DNA of 20,716 nucleotides, taken from positions 1-20,716 of the forward strand of contig CAVKQB010000038.1 in NCBI GenBank assembly GCA_963658575.1, read 5' to 3'. The notes below the pieces were generated by a model. The model was not told the origin of the DNA. It did not search any database and saw nothing but the letters and a program-made list of their open reading frames with translations. A program made the translations under genes and the position numbers. Below, piece by piece: positions 1 through 7,148 of the stretch. This DNA is from W0P28-013 sp963658575 (GTDB lineage Bacteria > Bacteroidota > Bacteroidia > Bacteroidales > Paludibacteraceae). Each line of letters starts with the position of its first letter. Within the stretch, counting starts at the first letter, position 1.

Positions 1-53
1 AAAACCACTGCGCCCACCAAGAGCGCGCCCATGAAATACTTCAGAGTTTTCAT
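1..53 (-). CDS. N-terminus of exported protein downstream of susD (partial)
   Basis: Only the first 17 codons are in the window; the gene continues beyond position 1. They read MKTLKYFMGALLVGAVV, with lysines followed by a hydrophobic stretch, as expected for a signal peptide or lipoprotein signal. The ATG is at 53-51, 66 nt after the susD stop, with an AT-rich gap and no terminator between, so it is probably the third gene of locus A. Its position matches the secreted repeat protein at 13200-14525 in locus B, and SusE/F-like surface proteins often sit here. The family cannot be identified from so little sequence. Confidence 0.6.
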   Translation of the reverse strand, partial: MKTLKYFMGALLVGAVV

Positions 54-119
54 AATTTTAATAAATTTTAATTGTTAATAAAAAGTGATTAAAAATTTGT
101 TTTCTGTTTTGTGTTTGGC

Positions 120-1760
120 TTAATAGCCGAGATATTGTTCCAGATTGCTGTTGGCCACAACATCGGCGTTCGGCAATGGATAAACATTGTAGCGGTCGTC
201 CACCTTGGCATATTTGCCTTCCCATGTGTAGTCGCCCGATGTGAATTTACCAAAGCGCACAAGGTCGGTACGGCGGCGACCTTCGCTATAGAACTCGCGT
301 TGCCATTCGTCGAGCAGCGATTGTTCGTCGAGAGTGAACAAGTTTTCGCAGTGTGCGCGGTCGCGCAGTGCTTTTATAGCATCTGCAGCAGAGCCATTCA
401 CCGCTGCTCCGCCACGGAACACGGCTTCGGCATAAGTCAAGTAGGCTTCCGAGCCGCGCAACAACGGAATGTTTGTATCGGGGAAGTTATTGTCGCTGCC
501 GTATGCTGTTCCGTCGCTATATACGCCCGTCCATTTGCAGATTGTCCAGCCATTGCCAAAGGTCGCACCATTGTCGCCAATCTTTTTTGCTTCGTAAAGT
601 TCATAGAGCGATGCAAGGTTGGCAGTGAATGTGGCGGTGTCGGCATTGGTTTTGCTGCATTGGGCACAGAGTAAGGCGCGGTCGTCGCCTGCGAGTTTGG
701 GCATCGCAGTTTCGTCTGCCCATTTGTAGCCTTCATTCTTGGCTGTGGTTTGAATGTTGAGAGCCTCGTCCTTGCTGAACCAAGTCTCGATAAGTGTGGG
801 TGTGCTGCGCCAGCAACTCCACGAGTCGTCGCTACCAAAGGCTCTGTTGCCAGCATCGCGCGAGCAGCACACGAGGAAGCGCGAGCCGCCCCAACTTTCG
901 GTTTCTACACCTTGATAAACCCACAAAAGCACTTCGGTATTTTGGCTGTTCTTTTGGTTGTCGCCCATGAAGAGTTGTGCGTAGTTTGGTGCCAACGTGC
1001 CGTATTCCGATTTCATAATCTTGGCGGCATATTCGGCGGCTTTGTCCCATTGTGCTGTGCCTGTGTAAATTTCAGCATTCAGATACATACGCATCAGCAG
1101 GAATGTGGCCGCGTTTTTATCCACGCGGTAAGCGTTCACTTTTTGTGCGGGGAGAACATTTTCGAGGTCGAGCAACTCCTTTTCGAGCCAAGCATAGAGG
1201 TCGGCACGGTTAATTTGTGGAGGGTTGTCGGTACTTACGGTTTCGGCAAACGGCACATTAAGGAACATATCGAGCAGATAGTAGTAGTTGATTGCACGAA
1301 TCCAGCGCACTTCGGCCACCTGCTTTTGTGTTTTGTCGTCGGAATTGCCCTTAAACAGTTCGATGAAATGGTTGCACAGCGTGATGTCGAAATAGAGGCG
1401 GTAGTAAAGACCGGCCACCAGCGAGTTCGACGAGTTCCAAGTGAGGTTGTACACTTGGTTTACGCCTGCATCGGCGTGCCAGTTCCACCAGCCGCCGTCG
1501 GCTGGAAATTCGTTCAGTTCGAACATCATGCGGTAGAACGACGATACGCCTTCGTCGATACCATCGACATCGCCATTGCCGTCGGCACCCGTTTGTCCTG
1601 TCAGGGCAAAGGTGGCGTAGCACTTGTTGAACAGTGCGTCTTGGTCGACCTTTTGGTTGGTGCTTGGGTCGATAGGTTCGACGTTCAGGTCGTTCACACA
1701 GGCGGTTGTTCCTACCACGAGGAGTGCGCCCATCACTATTTTTTGAAATACGTTTTTCAT
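120..1760 (-). CDS. RagB/SusD-family outer-membrane lipoprotein (locus A)
   Basis: This 546-aa protein is a SusD-type lipoprotein. The family forms the surface lid on the SusC channel and captures the ligand. The N-terminus MKNVFQKIVMGALLVVGTTAC is a lipoprotein signal with the acylated cysteine at residue 21. The segment EVRWIRAINYYYLLDMFLNVPF is the typical SusD helical TPR-like region. The C-terminus has the family signature, with EGRRRTDLVRFGKF from about residue 493 followed by the YPLPNAD motif and a final LEQYLGY. The gene starts 19 nt after the susC stop, so the two are co-transcribed. Its partner in locus B (11376-13121) shares the CVNDLN motif after the lipobox and the EGRRR signature but is otherwise clearly diverged. 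The ligand cannot be told from sequence. Confidence 0.93.
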   Translation of the reverse strand: MKNVFQKIVMGALLVVGTTACVNDLNVEPIDPSTNQKVDQDALFNKCYATFALTGQTGADGNGDVDGIDEGVSSFYRMMFELNEFPADGGWWNWHADAGVNQVYNLTWNSSNSLVAGLYYRLYFDITLCNHFIELFKGNSDDKTQKQVAEVRWIRAINYYYLLDMFLNVPFAETVSTDNPPQINRADLYAWLEKELLDLENVLPAQKVNAYRVDKNAATFLLMRMYLNAEIYTGTAQWDKAAEYAAKIMKSEYGTLAPNYAQLFMGDNQKNSQNTEVLLWVYQGVETESWGGSRFLVCCSRDAGNRAFGSDDSWSCWRSTPTLIETWFSKDEALNIQTTAKNEGYKWADETAMPKLAGDDRALLCAQCSKTNADTATFTANLASLYELYEAKKIGDNGATFGNGWTICKWTGVYSDGTAYGSDNNFPDTNIPLLRGSEAYLTYAEAVFRGGAAVNGSAADAIKALRDRAHCENLFTLDEQSLLDEWQREFYSEGRRRTDLVRFGKFTSGDYTWEGKYAKVDDRYNVYPLPNADVVANSNLEQYLGY

Positions 1761-1779
1761 TGTTAGATTCCTCCGTTTT

Positions 1780-4700
1780 TTAGAATTGCAAACTTACGCC
1801 CACGATTGAAGTAAGGCTGCGCGGATAGATGTTGTTGTCGATACCTCCCGAAATTTCAGGGTCGAGTCCGCTATACTTGGTGATGACAAATGGGTTTTGC
1901 ACGGTGGCATAGATACGCGCTTTGATTTTTTCGCGGTCGAATGTGTAGCCGAGCGTGATGTTGTCGCAACGCAGGAACGAGGCGTTCTCTACAAAGATAT
2001 CGGACATGTAGTGTTCGCCGCCTGCTTTGAAGCCGTCGGTCCAACGCATGTCGTAGCATTCGCGCAGCAGGCCATGGTAGCCGCCGTTTTGTTCCGAGTA
2101 AACATTTTCGACCCATTGCAGGTTGCTGGCTTTCACGTCGTTGTACACATAGTTGCCAATGCTTGCACGCAACGAGAAGCTGAGGTCGAAATTGTAGAAG
2201 AGCCATTTGCTGGTGATACCCATGGTGATGTCGGGAGCGGGGCTATGGTAGATGTAGCGGTCGGCTGCCGTGATGCTGCCGTCGCCATCGCGATCGACAA
2301 AGTAGTACTTGCTGCCTTCGGTAACAGGAATGGTTTTGTGACCTTTGCTGTCGACTTTATCGGTTGTCGTTTCGTAAACATAGAACGAACTTGCTGCGTG
2401 TCCTACTTTGTGTGCTTGAATGTAGTTGCCCGTGCCGCTCGAGATGCCGCCCGTAGCGATGTAGTAGTCGTCGTTGTCGGCTGCGGTGAGCGATGTGATT
2501 TTGTTTTCGTTCCAGGCCAAGTTCACGCCGATGTCCCATTTCAGTTTCTTCGTGTCGATGGCGACAGCGTTGAGCGAAACCTCGACACCTTGGTTGTAGA
2601 GCGAACCAACGTTCGACACTACGCGGTTTTTGAAGTTCGTGCCTGCCGGAACATCGACCACATTTATCAGGTCGTTGGTCAAGCGGTAGTAGTAGTCGAC
2701 GCTACCCGTGATGCGCCCGCGCATGAAACCAAAGTCCAAACCGGCGTTGTAGGTGGTTGTCTTCTCCCAAGTAAGCAGTGGGTTGTAGGCACTCGGGCGA
2801 TAGGTAATCGTGGGTTTGCCATCGACAGCAGGGTAGTAGGCGTGAGCCTGATTTTCGACATAGACAGGCATATAGGGATAGTCGCCTTGGTTGATATCCT
2901 GCTGACCGGTGATGCCGTAGCCCAAACGGAGTTTCAGGTCGCTCAACCAATAAACATCTTTCAAGAAAGACTCTTCCTTGATTTTCCAGCCCAACGCTAC
3001 CGATGGGAACACGCCCCAACGGTGGCCGTCGGCAAAGCGGCTCGAACCGTCGCCACGCACGGTGGCCGTAATCATGTAGCGGTTCAGTGCGATGTAGTTC
3101 AAACGGCCGAAGAACGATACCAAGTAACTTTCGGTGCGCGAGGTGTAGTCGTAAATGCTGTTTTTGTACACTTGTCCGCGCAGAGCCGCGTCGTTGTTGG
3201 TATCTTGATAGAAGCCAGAGCCTTCGTTGTGGTATTCGTTGTAGAAGTGTTGCCACTCGTAGCCCGCCATGATATCGAAGTGGTGGTTTTCGTTGAAATC
3301 TTTGTAGTATTGGGCGTAGGCGTTGAACGAGAGGTTGTATTTCATCTTGTCTTCCCAGCCTTTCCAGCCATAGTAGTGGTTGCTATACGACCAAGGCGCG
3401 ATGGTGTTGCGCTGTTTGCCATACGAATAGTCGGCACCGAAATTGGCGTGCAGGCGCAAATCCTCGAATCCGTGGATTTTGTAGTCGGCCTCCAAGTTAC
3501 CAACAAATGCGCCCGAATTGGCACGGTTCTTTTGTGCTTCGAGCGTAGCAAGTGGATTGGCAGTGGTCTGCGCATTATTAACATAGGTGTAGTTCGGGTC
3601 GTTGTAGGCTGTGGTCGCTTTCACACCCTGTTGCCAATAGCCGCCAAACTGGTCGCCGTATGTGTTGTCGTACACGTCGTGTGTCGGGTCCATCGAAAGA
3701 GCAGCACCCACTACGCCGCTATCGGCATAACGGTTGTAGATGTACATGCCCTTGGCGTTCAGGTTGAACGACAGGTGGTCGTCCAAGAACGACGGATTCA
3801 GGTTGATGGCAGCCGTAACACGCTGCATGTTGCTGGTTTTGATGGTACCGTCTTGGTAGGTATAACCTAACGATGCGCGGTAAGGCATGTGTTTCGTGCC
3901 GCCCGTCAAACTGAAGGTGTGGTCGGTGCCAGGAGCCAAACGGTAGATGGCATCTTGCCAATCGGTATTGGCTGTGCCAAGATATGTTTTTTGTTTTTTG
4001 CTGTGGTTACGTGCAACGGCGTATGCGCGCAATTCGTCGCCCGTAAGGGTTTCCATGCGGTCGACCAACGCACCGAGCGACACATTGCCCTCGTAAGAGA
4101 ATTTCGGCGTTGAGCCTGCTTTACCTTTTTTCGTAGTGATGATGATAACGCCGTTCGAAGCGCGCGAACCGTAAATGGCCGTGGCCGAAGCGTCTTTCAA
4201 CACGGTTAATGTTTCGATATCGTTTGGATTGACCATCGACAGCGGGTTGCTTACGCCTTGAATGCCGTTGTTATCCATCGCCAGTCCGTCGATAACGATC
4301 AGCGGGTCGTTCGAGGCCGACAACGACGAGCCGCCACGAATACGGATGGTGGCACCAGCACCTGGCGCACCGCCGCTATTGGTGATGTTCACGCCGGCGA
4401 TTTTACCCTGCAACATGTCTTGTGCGTTGGTTACCAAGCCTTTGTTCATGTCGTCGGGCTTGATGGCGGTAACGGAGCCGGTGGCGTCGTTCTTTTTCAC
4501 CACACCATAACCGACAACCACTACATCGTCGAGCACTTCGGCATCTTCGTGCAGCGTTACCTGCAGGCTTGTCTGGCCATTCACTGGAACGACCTCCTCC
4601 TTGTAGCCAATGTACGAGATTTGCAGCGTGGCATCGGCCGCCACGTTGAGGTTGAAATTGCCATCGATGTCGGTGATGGTACCGTTGGTTGTGCCTACAA

Positions 4701-4839
4701 CCAGAATGCTCGCGCCGATGACGGGCTCGCCGGCGGCATCTTTCACCACGCCGGTAACGGCCACCTGCGCCATAGCCGCCGAGCAGAACAGCAGCGTTGC
4801 GACGAGAGCAAGCGTCCGTGCGTAAACTTTGATTTTCAT
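1780..4839 (-). CDS. SusC/RagA-family TonB-dependent outer-membrane transporter (locus A)
   Basis: This 1019-aa protein imports nutrients across the outer membrane using TonB energy, with the SusD protein as its lid. I start it at 4839: MKIKVYARTLALVATLLFCSAAMA is a clean signal peptide ending near residue 24, whereas the frame upstream (to 4920) is the conserved untranslated leader. A carboxypeptidase-D-regulatory-like N-terminal extension follows (about 26-100), then the TonB-box segment DDVVVVGYG (104-112), the plug (about 115-235, with IRIRGGSSL and ATAIYGSRASNGVI motifs), and a 22-strand-type barrel ending in phenylalanine. There is no STN domain, so signalling to an anti-sigma factor is not expected. 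Codons for residues about 30-134 are almost identical in DNA to those in the locus B gene. A strong promoter lies at 4946-4976. Confidence 0.95.
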   Translation of the reverse strand: MKIKVYARTLALVATLLFCSAAMAQVAVTGVVKDAAGEPVIGASILVVGTTNGTITDIDGNFNLNVAADATLQISYIGYKEEVVPVNGQTSLQVTLHEDAEVLDDVVVVGYGVVKKNDATGSVTAIKPDDMNKGLVTNAQDMLQGKIAGVNITNSGGAPGAGATIRIRGGSSLSASNDPLIVIDGLAMDNNGIQGVSNPLSMVNPNDIETLTVLKDASATAIYGSRASNGVIIITTKKGKAGSTPKFSYEGNVSLGALVDRMETLTGDELRAYAVARNHSKKQKTYLGTANTDWQDAIYRLAPGTDHTFSLTGGTKHMPYRASLGYTYQDGTIKTSNMQRVTAAINLNPSFLDDHLSFNLNAKGMYIYNRYADSGVVGAALSMDPTHDVYDNTYGDQFGGYWQQGVKATTAYNDPNYTYVNNAQTTANPLATLEAQKNRANSGAFVGNLEADYKIHGFEDLRLHANFGADYSYGKQRNTIAPWSYSNHYYGWKGWEDKMKYNLSFNAYAQYYKDFNENHHFDIMAGYEWQHFYNEYHNEGSGFYQDTNNDAALRGQVYKNSIYDYTSRTESYLVSFFGRLNYIALNRYMITATVRGDGSSRFADGHRWGVFPSVALGWKIKEESFLKDVYWLSDLKLRLGYGITGQQDINQGDYPYMPVYVENQAHAYYPAVDGKPTITYRPSAYNPLLTWEKTTTYNAGLDFGFMRGRITGSVDYYYRLTNDLINVVDVPAGTNFKNRVVSNVGSLYNQGVEVSLNAVAIDTKKLKWDIGVNLAWNENKITSLTAADNDDYYIATGGISSGTGNYIQAHKVGHAASSFYVYETTTDKVDSKGHKTIPVTEGSKYYFVDRDGDGSITAADRYIYHSPAPDITMGITSKWLFYNFDLSFSLRASIGNYVYNDVKASNLQWVENVYSEQNGGYHGLLRECYDMRWTDGFKAGGEHYMSDIFVENASFLRCDNITLGYTFDREKIKARIYATVQNPFVITKYSGLDPEISGGIDNNIYPRSLTSIVGVSLQF
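4438..4752 (-). repeat. 315-bp near-identical block shared by the two susC genes (copy A, inverted)
   Basis: Read on the minus strand, this stretch matches 8213-8527 with only two mismatches that I could find. Both are synonymous and lie in the adjacent codons for the VVKKND lysines. It encodes the end of the first strand of the N-terminal extension through the TonB box to MNKG. On either side the two genes differ at many positions, including in the signal peptide and in the plug. Confidence 0.9.
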
Positions 4840-4862
4840 CCGTTTAGTTTTTAAGGTTAGTA

Positions 4863-4939
4863 GTTTCTGTCGGGTTTCATTGCTGCTTGGCGTGGAGTTG
4901 CGCACCCCAAAGTGTAGCAATTAAACCGTCGTTTTTTTT
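4863..4939 (-). repeat. Conserved susC leader, copy A (half of a long inverted repeat)
   Basis: Read on the minus strand, this 77-nt stretch matches 7037-7120 nearly base for base, from the A-tract and ACGACGGTTTAATTGC to CCCGACAGAAAC. The main difference is 8 extra bases (aatggggt) in copy B. It begins at about the expected transcription start of the promoter at 4946-4976, so it is the first part of the susC 5' UTR. Both copies can form a six-pair hairpin, TGGGGT/ACTCCA (4893-4909 here), and differ by one base in its loop (gcgca against gcaca). It may act as a leader RNA, as a recombination arm, or both. Confidence 0.9.
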
Positions 4940-4945
4940 GCGCAA

Positions 4946-4976
4946 CAAATATACAGATTTTTTTTTTACGCACAAA
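4946..4976 (-). promoter_or_regulatory. Strong Bacteroidota promoter for susC locus A
   Basis: On the minus strand TTTG (4976-4973) is followed after exactly 19 nt by TATATTTG (4953-4946), a perfect match to the Bacteroidota consensus TTTG-N19-TAnnTTTG. Transcription would start near 4940, giving a 5' UTR of about 100 nt. The promoter lies just outside the conserved leader, on the side facing the recombinase. Confidence 0.85.
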
Positions 4977-5033
4977 TTTTTTTCAAAAAAAATGAAAATT
5001 TTTTTTTGCTTTTTTGAGATGGAAAAGTCTATT

Positions 5034-5103
5034 AAAGTGTGAAAGTGTGAAAGTGTGAAAGAGAGTTAGTAGTTAGCAGTGAGTAGTGAGTAGTGAGTAG
5101 TGA
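5034..5103. repeat. Short tandem repeats (8-bp AAAGTGTG, 7-bp GAGTAGT)
   Basis: Three full AAAGTGTG units run from 5034 to 5057 with a partial fourth. After a spacer, three GAGTAGT units follow at 5081-5101. Related 8-bp units recur at 6566-6613, and reverse-complement relatives of the 7-bp type occur at 6973-7030 and 14941-14990, so this is a dispersed family of intergenic tandem repeats in this genome. Confidence 0.8.
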
Positions 5104-5593
5104 TGCAGCAAAGCCGCAATTTCAAAAAAATCAGTAATTCAATGAGTCAATAAATCAATGATTTAATTTGTAGGGACGCGGCGTGCCACGTCCGTTGGTG
5201 GCGTTGTTTTGGCTTTTGTTATTCGTTCATTTCTTTTGACGACCAAAAGAAACGAACCAATTTTGCGATTGAGCGAGCGCAAAGCAAACTTGTTTGCAAT
5301 TTGCCGAGCGTGAGCAAAATCAAGAATTAAAGAAAAGTCGCCAGCTGGGGCGCGAGCGTTGCCAAAAATTAGCGGTTTTGGTTTCGGCGGCGCCAGAACT
5401 CGCTAACGCTCAAACATTGCCGCCGCTCATCGAAACACAAAACCTGATTTTTGACACTCGCTGCCCAATGCTGGATTTCTTTTTTAGAGCAAAGACACTT
5501 TTTAGTAGCAGGTAGCAAGAAAAGGTTATAGGTTATGGTTAATGAGGAGTGAGAAGTTTTTTAATTGATAATTGTGAGGCAACGTTGTTGGGG
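5104..5593. other. Intergenic stretch without a supported gene
   Basis: I see no credible gene here. It contains a palindrome at 5174-5193 (ggacgcggc / gccacgtcc), which looks like a dispersed REP-type unit, and a degenerate stretch at about 5220-5470 with repeated gcgagcg/gagcgtgagc words. The longest open frame (5294-5515) has no start context or recognisable composition. This resembles the remnant repeats that often fill Bacteroidota intergenic regions. Confidence 0.55.
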
Positions 5594-5815
5594 GCGAACA
5601 ATTATTCATTATTCATTCTTAATTCTTAATTAGGATTTAACCCCCTCCGTCGCTACGCTCCTCGTCCCCCTATCCTCGCTACGCTCGGCAGAGGGACAGG
5701 TTTGGAGCATGTTCTCTCCCCCTGCTGCGCAGCAGATAGGGGGAGTACCCACGCAGTGGGGGTAGGGGTTTTATTTCAATTAACAATGAATAATGAACAA
5801 TGAATAATTGTTCGC
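5594..5815. repeat. 222-bp inverted-repeat (MITE/REP-like) element
   Basis: The ends are a perfect 17-bp inverted repeat: GCGAACAATTATTCATT at 5594-5610 and its reverse complement at 5799-5815. Inside, two arms of the same general form face each other. Each begins near TTTAACCCC or its equivalent, carries TCCCCCTATC and ends in a GGGGGAGAG- or GAGGGACAG-like run. A smaller palindrome, ctgctgcgcagcag, lies at about 5727-5740. There is no coding capacity. It lies about 90 bp downstream of the recombinase stop. It could be a non-autonomous mobile element or a large RNA/DNA hairpin. Confidence 0.7.
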
Positions 5816-5901
5816 GCCCAAGTTGACCAAGTTGGTGGCGTTTGTTTCTGGTTATTTGGCAATTTGAAATTTGAGATAGCGGTTAAAAGGTGCATATATA
5901 A

Positions 5902-6519
5902 TTATGGTGTAGTGTTGTGTGGCGATTGTTCGTGGAGGTAGTGGTAGATGGTGGAGCGGGCGACGTGGTAACGTTGTGCGAGGGCGGAAATGGTGCAGCC
6001 TTGGGCGTATAGTGCGAGAAGTTGTTTGTGGTGCGGATAGAGTTTGCGGTGGTGTGGTGCGGTGCGTGCGCCAACGGGTCGTCCGAGGGTGATGCCTTCG
6101 GATTTTTTGCGTGCGAGAGCCTCTTTGGTGCGTTGGCTGATGAGGTCGCGTTCTATTTCGGCCGAGAGTCCAAAGGCGAAAGCCAGCACCTTGCTTTGCA
6201 GGTCGTCGCCCAGCCGGTAGTGGTCTTTGATAGTCCATACGCGGCATTCTTTGCGCATGCAGATGTTGAGTATTTCCATAATCATGAACAGGTTGCGGCC
6301 GAGTCGTGAGAGTTCGGTGCAGATGATGATGTCGTCGCGGCGTATGCGTCGTAGCAGCCGTCCGAGTACCCGTTTGTTGTATGCTTTTGTGCCGCTGATG
6401 GTTTCTTCTATCCAGTCGTCGATAGGGAGGTTTTGTTGTCGGCAGAAGTTGATGATTTCGAACCGTTGGTTTTCGACGGTTTGGTGGTCGGTGGAGACTC
6501 TGATGTATCCGTAGGTCAT
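5902..6519 (-). CDS. Serine recombinase / DNA invertase (Hin/Mpi-like)
   Basis: This 205-aa protein has the size and layout of the small serine invertase/resolvase family, which cut and rejoin DNA through a serine-DNA link. The catalytic domain starts MTYGYIRVST, with the predicted nucleophile at Ser9. It also has SGTKAYNKR (42-50), the ELSRLGRN active-site motif (69-76) and the dimerisation helix around AFGLSAEIERDLISQRT (114-131). A GRPVG linker (146-150) leads to a Hin-type helix-turn-helix (about 165-197, with ISALAQRYHVARSTIYHYL). All expected residues are present, so it should be active. The start at 6519 leaves no N-terminal extension. It resembles Bacteroides Mpi-type invertases, which flip promoters. 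It stands alone between two divergent, homologous SusCD loci, inside their inverted leader repeats. Whether it acts there or elsewhere is inference. Confidence 0.93.
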   Translation of the reverse strand: MTYGYIRVSTDHQTVENQRFEIINFCRQQNLPIDDWIEETISGTKAYNKRVLGRLLRRIRRDDIIICTELSRLGRNLFMIMEILNICMRKECRVWTIKDHYRLGDDLQSKVLAFAFGLSAEIERDLISQRTKEALARKKSEGITLGRPVGARTAPHHRKLYPHHKQLLALYAQGCTISALAQRYHVARSTIYHYLHEQSPHNTTP

Positions 6520-6551
6520 GGTTTTGTTTTTTGAGTGTTGAAAAATTGTGC

Positions 6552-6559
6552 CAAAATTA
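6552..6559 (-). promoter_or_regulatory. -7 promoter element for the recombinase
   Basis: The minus strand reads TAATTTTG, matching TAnnTTTG, 32 nt before the recombinase ATG. That predicts a short UTR of about 25 nt. No good TTTG occurs at the usual 19-20 nt upstream; that space is filled by the AAAGTNNG tandem repeats. The promoter is therefore probably weak, and changes in repeat length could affect it. Confidence 0.45.
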
Positions 6560-6565
6560 GTGAGA

Positions 6566-6613
6566 AAAGTGTGAAAGTAAGAAAGTATGAAAGTATGAAA
6601 GTGTGAAAGTTTG
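6566..6613. repeat. 8-bp tandem repeat AAAGTNNG, six units
   Basis: Six consecutive 8-bp units run from 6566 to 6613: AAAGTGTG, AAAGTAAG, AAAGTATG twice, AAAGTGTG, AAAGTTTG. They match the array at 5034-5057 in unit and orientation. The array occupies the -33 region of the recombinase promoter. Confidence 0.85.
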
Positions 6614-7036
6614 TAAAGTGGAAAGTGTATAAAGTTATTGTGGATTTGGAGATTTGGAGATTCGATGCGCTACGCGCAGTTTCTAAGTTTCTAAGTTTCT
6701 GAGTTTCTCGCGCTTCTCGCTGTTTCTATGTTTTGGTTATTTGGGGAGTTGAGGATTTGGTTATTTGATTATTTGGATAAATTCGTCAATTGACTTTAAC
6801 CCCGCCCGAAAAACTGTCGTTTTTCTCGTCCCCTTGTAAAGGGGACAGGCACGCGCCCAACAACGCTGTTTAATTCTTAATTCATAATTAGGATTTTAAC
6901 CCCCTCCGTCGCTATGCTCCTCGTCCCCCTATCCTCGCTGCGCTCGGCAGAGGGACAGAATTACGCCCAACAACTTCTAACTTCTAACTTCTAACTCCTA
7001 ATTCCTCACTCCTCATTACTAATTGCTAACTGTATG
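6614..7036. repeat. Non-coding repeat-rich stretch upstream of locus B
   Basis: There is no gene here. After short A/T-rich words (gagtttc, gatttgg, ttatttg) there is a repeat unit at about 6797-6850, starting TTTAACCCC and ending GGGGACAGG, with an internal gaaaaac/cgtttttc hairpin. A second unit at 6871-6958 copies 5611-5699 in the same orientation with few changes (ccccctccgtcgct through gcagagggacag). From 6973 to 7030 comes a degenerate 7-bp array (ttctaac, then cctcact types). No TAnnTTTG promoter box is present in the last 75 nt before the conserved leader. Confidence 0.75.
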
Positions 7037-7120
7037 AAAAAAACGACGGTTTAATTGCTACACTTTGGGGTAATGGGGTGCACAACTCCACGCCAAGCAG
7101 CAAGAGAACCCGACAGAAAC
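7037..7120 (+). repeat. Conserved leader, copy B (other half of the long inverted repeat)
   Basis: This matches copy A (4863-4939, minus strand) from the A-tract and ACGACGGTTTAATTGC to CCCGACAGAAAC. It has an 8-bp insertion (aatggggt, partly duplicating the preceding ggggt) and a one-base deletion downstream. The TGGGGT/ACTCCA hairpin is kept at 7074-7090. It ends 28 nt before the lipoprotein ATG at 7149. In contrast to copy A, nothing resembling TTTG-N19-TAnnTTTG precedes it. Confidence 0.9.
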
Positions 7121-7148
7121 AGAATTTTAACCAATAATCTAACAGCAC

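Noticed and set aside
1897..3870. Long plus-strand open frame (657 codons) opposite susC of locus A
   Set aside because: It is fully antisense to a clear SusC gene, with Val/Ala/Cys/Arg-rich composition and no recognisable domain. It is a by-product of codon usage.
4840..4920. Upstream in-frame extension of susC locus A (27 codons)
   Set aside because: It is the conserved untranslated leader. Using it would put extra residues before a perfect signal peptide, and it begins with TTG.
5034..5103. Possible CRISPR array
   Set aside because: The units are 7-8 bp and contiguous, with no unique spacers and no cas genes.
5294..5515. 73-codon frame in the intergenic region
   Set aside because: It lies in degenerate repeat sequence, with no start signals and no protein-like composition.
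5852..6247. 131-codon minus-strand frame overlapping the recombinase
   Set aside because: It is out of frame with the intact invertase and is rich in Arg, Pro and Thr, a typical shadow frame.
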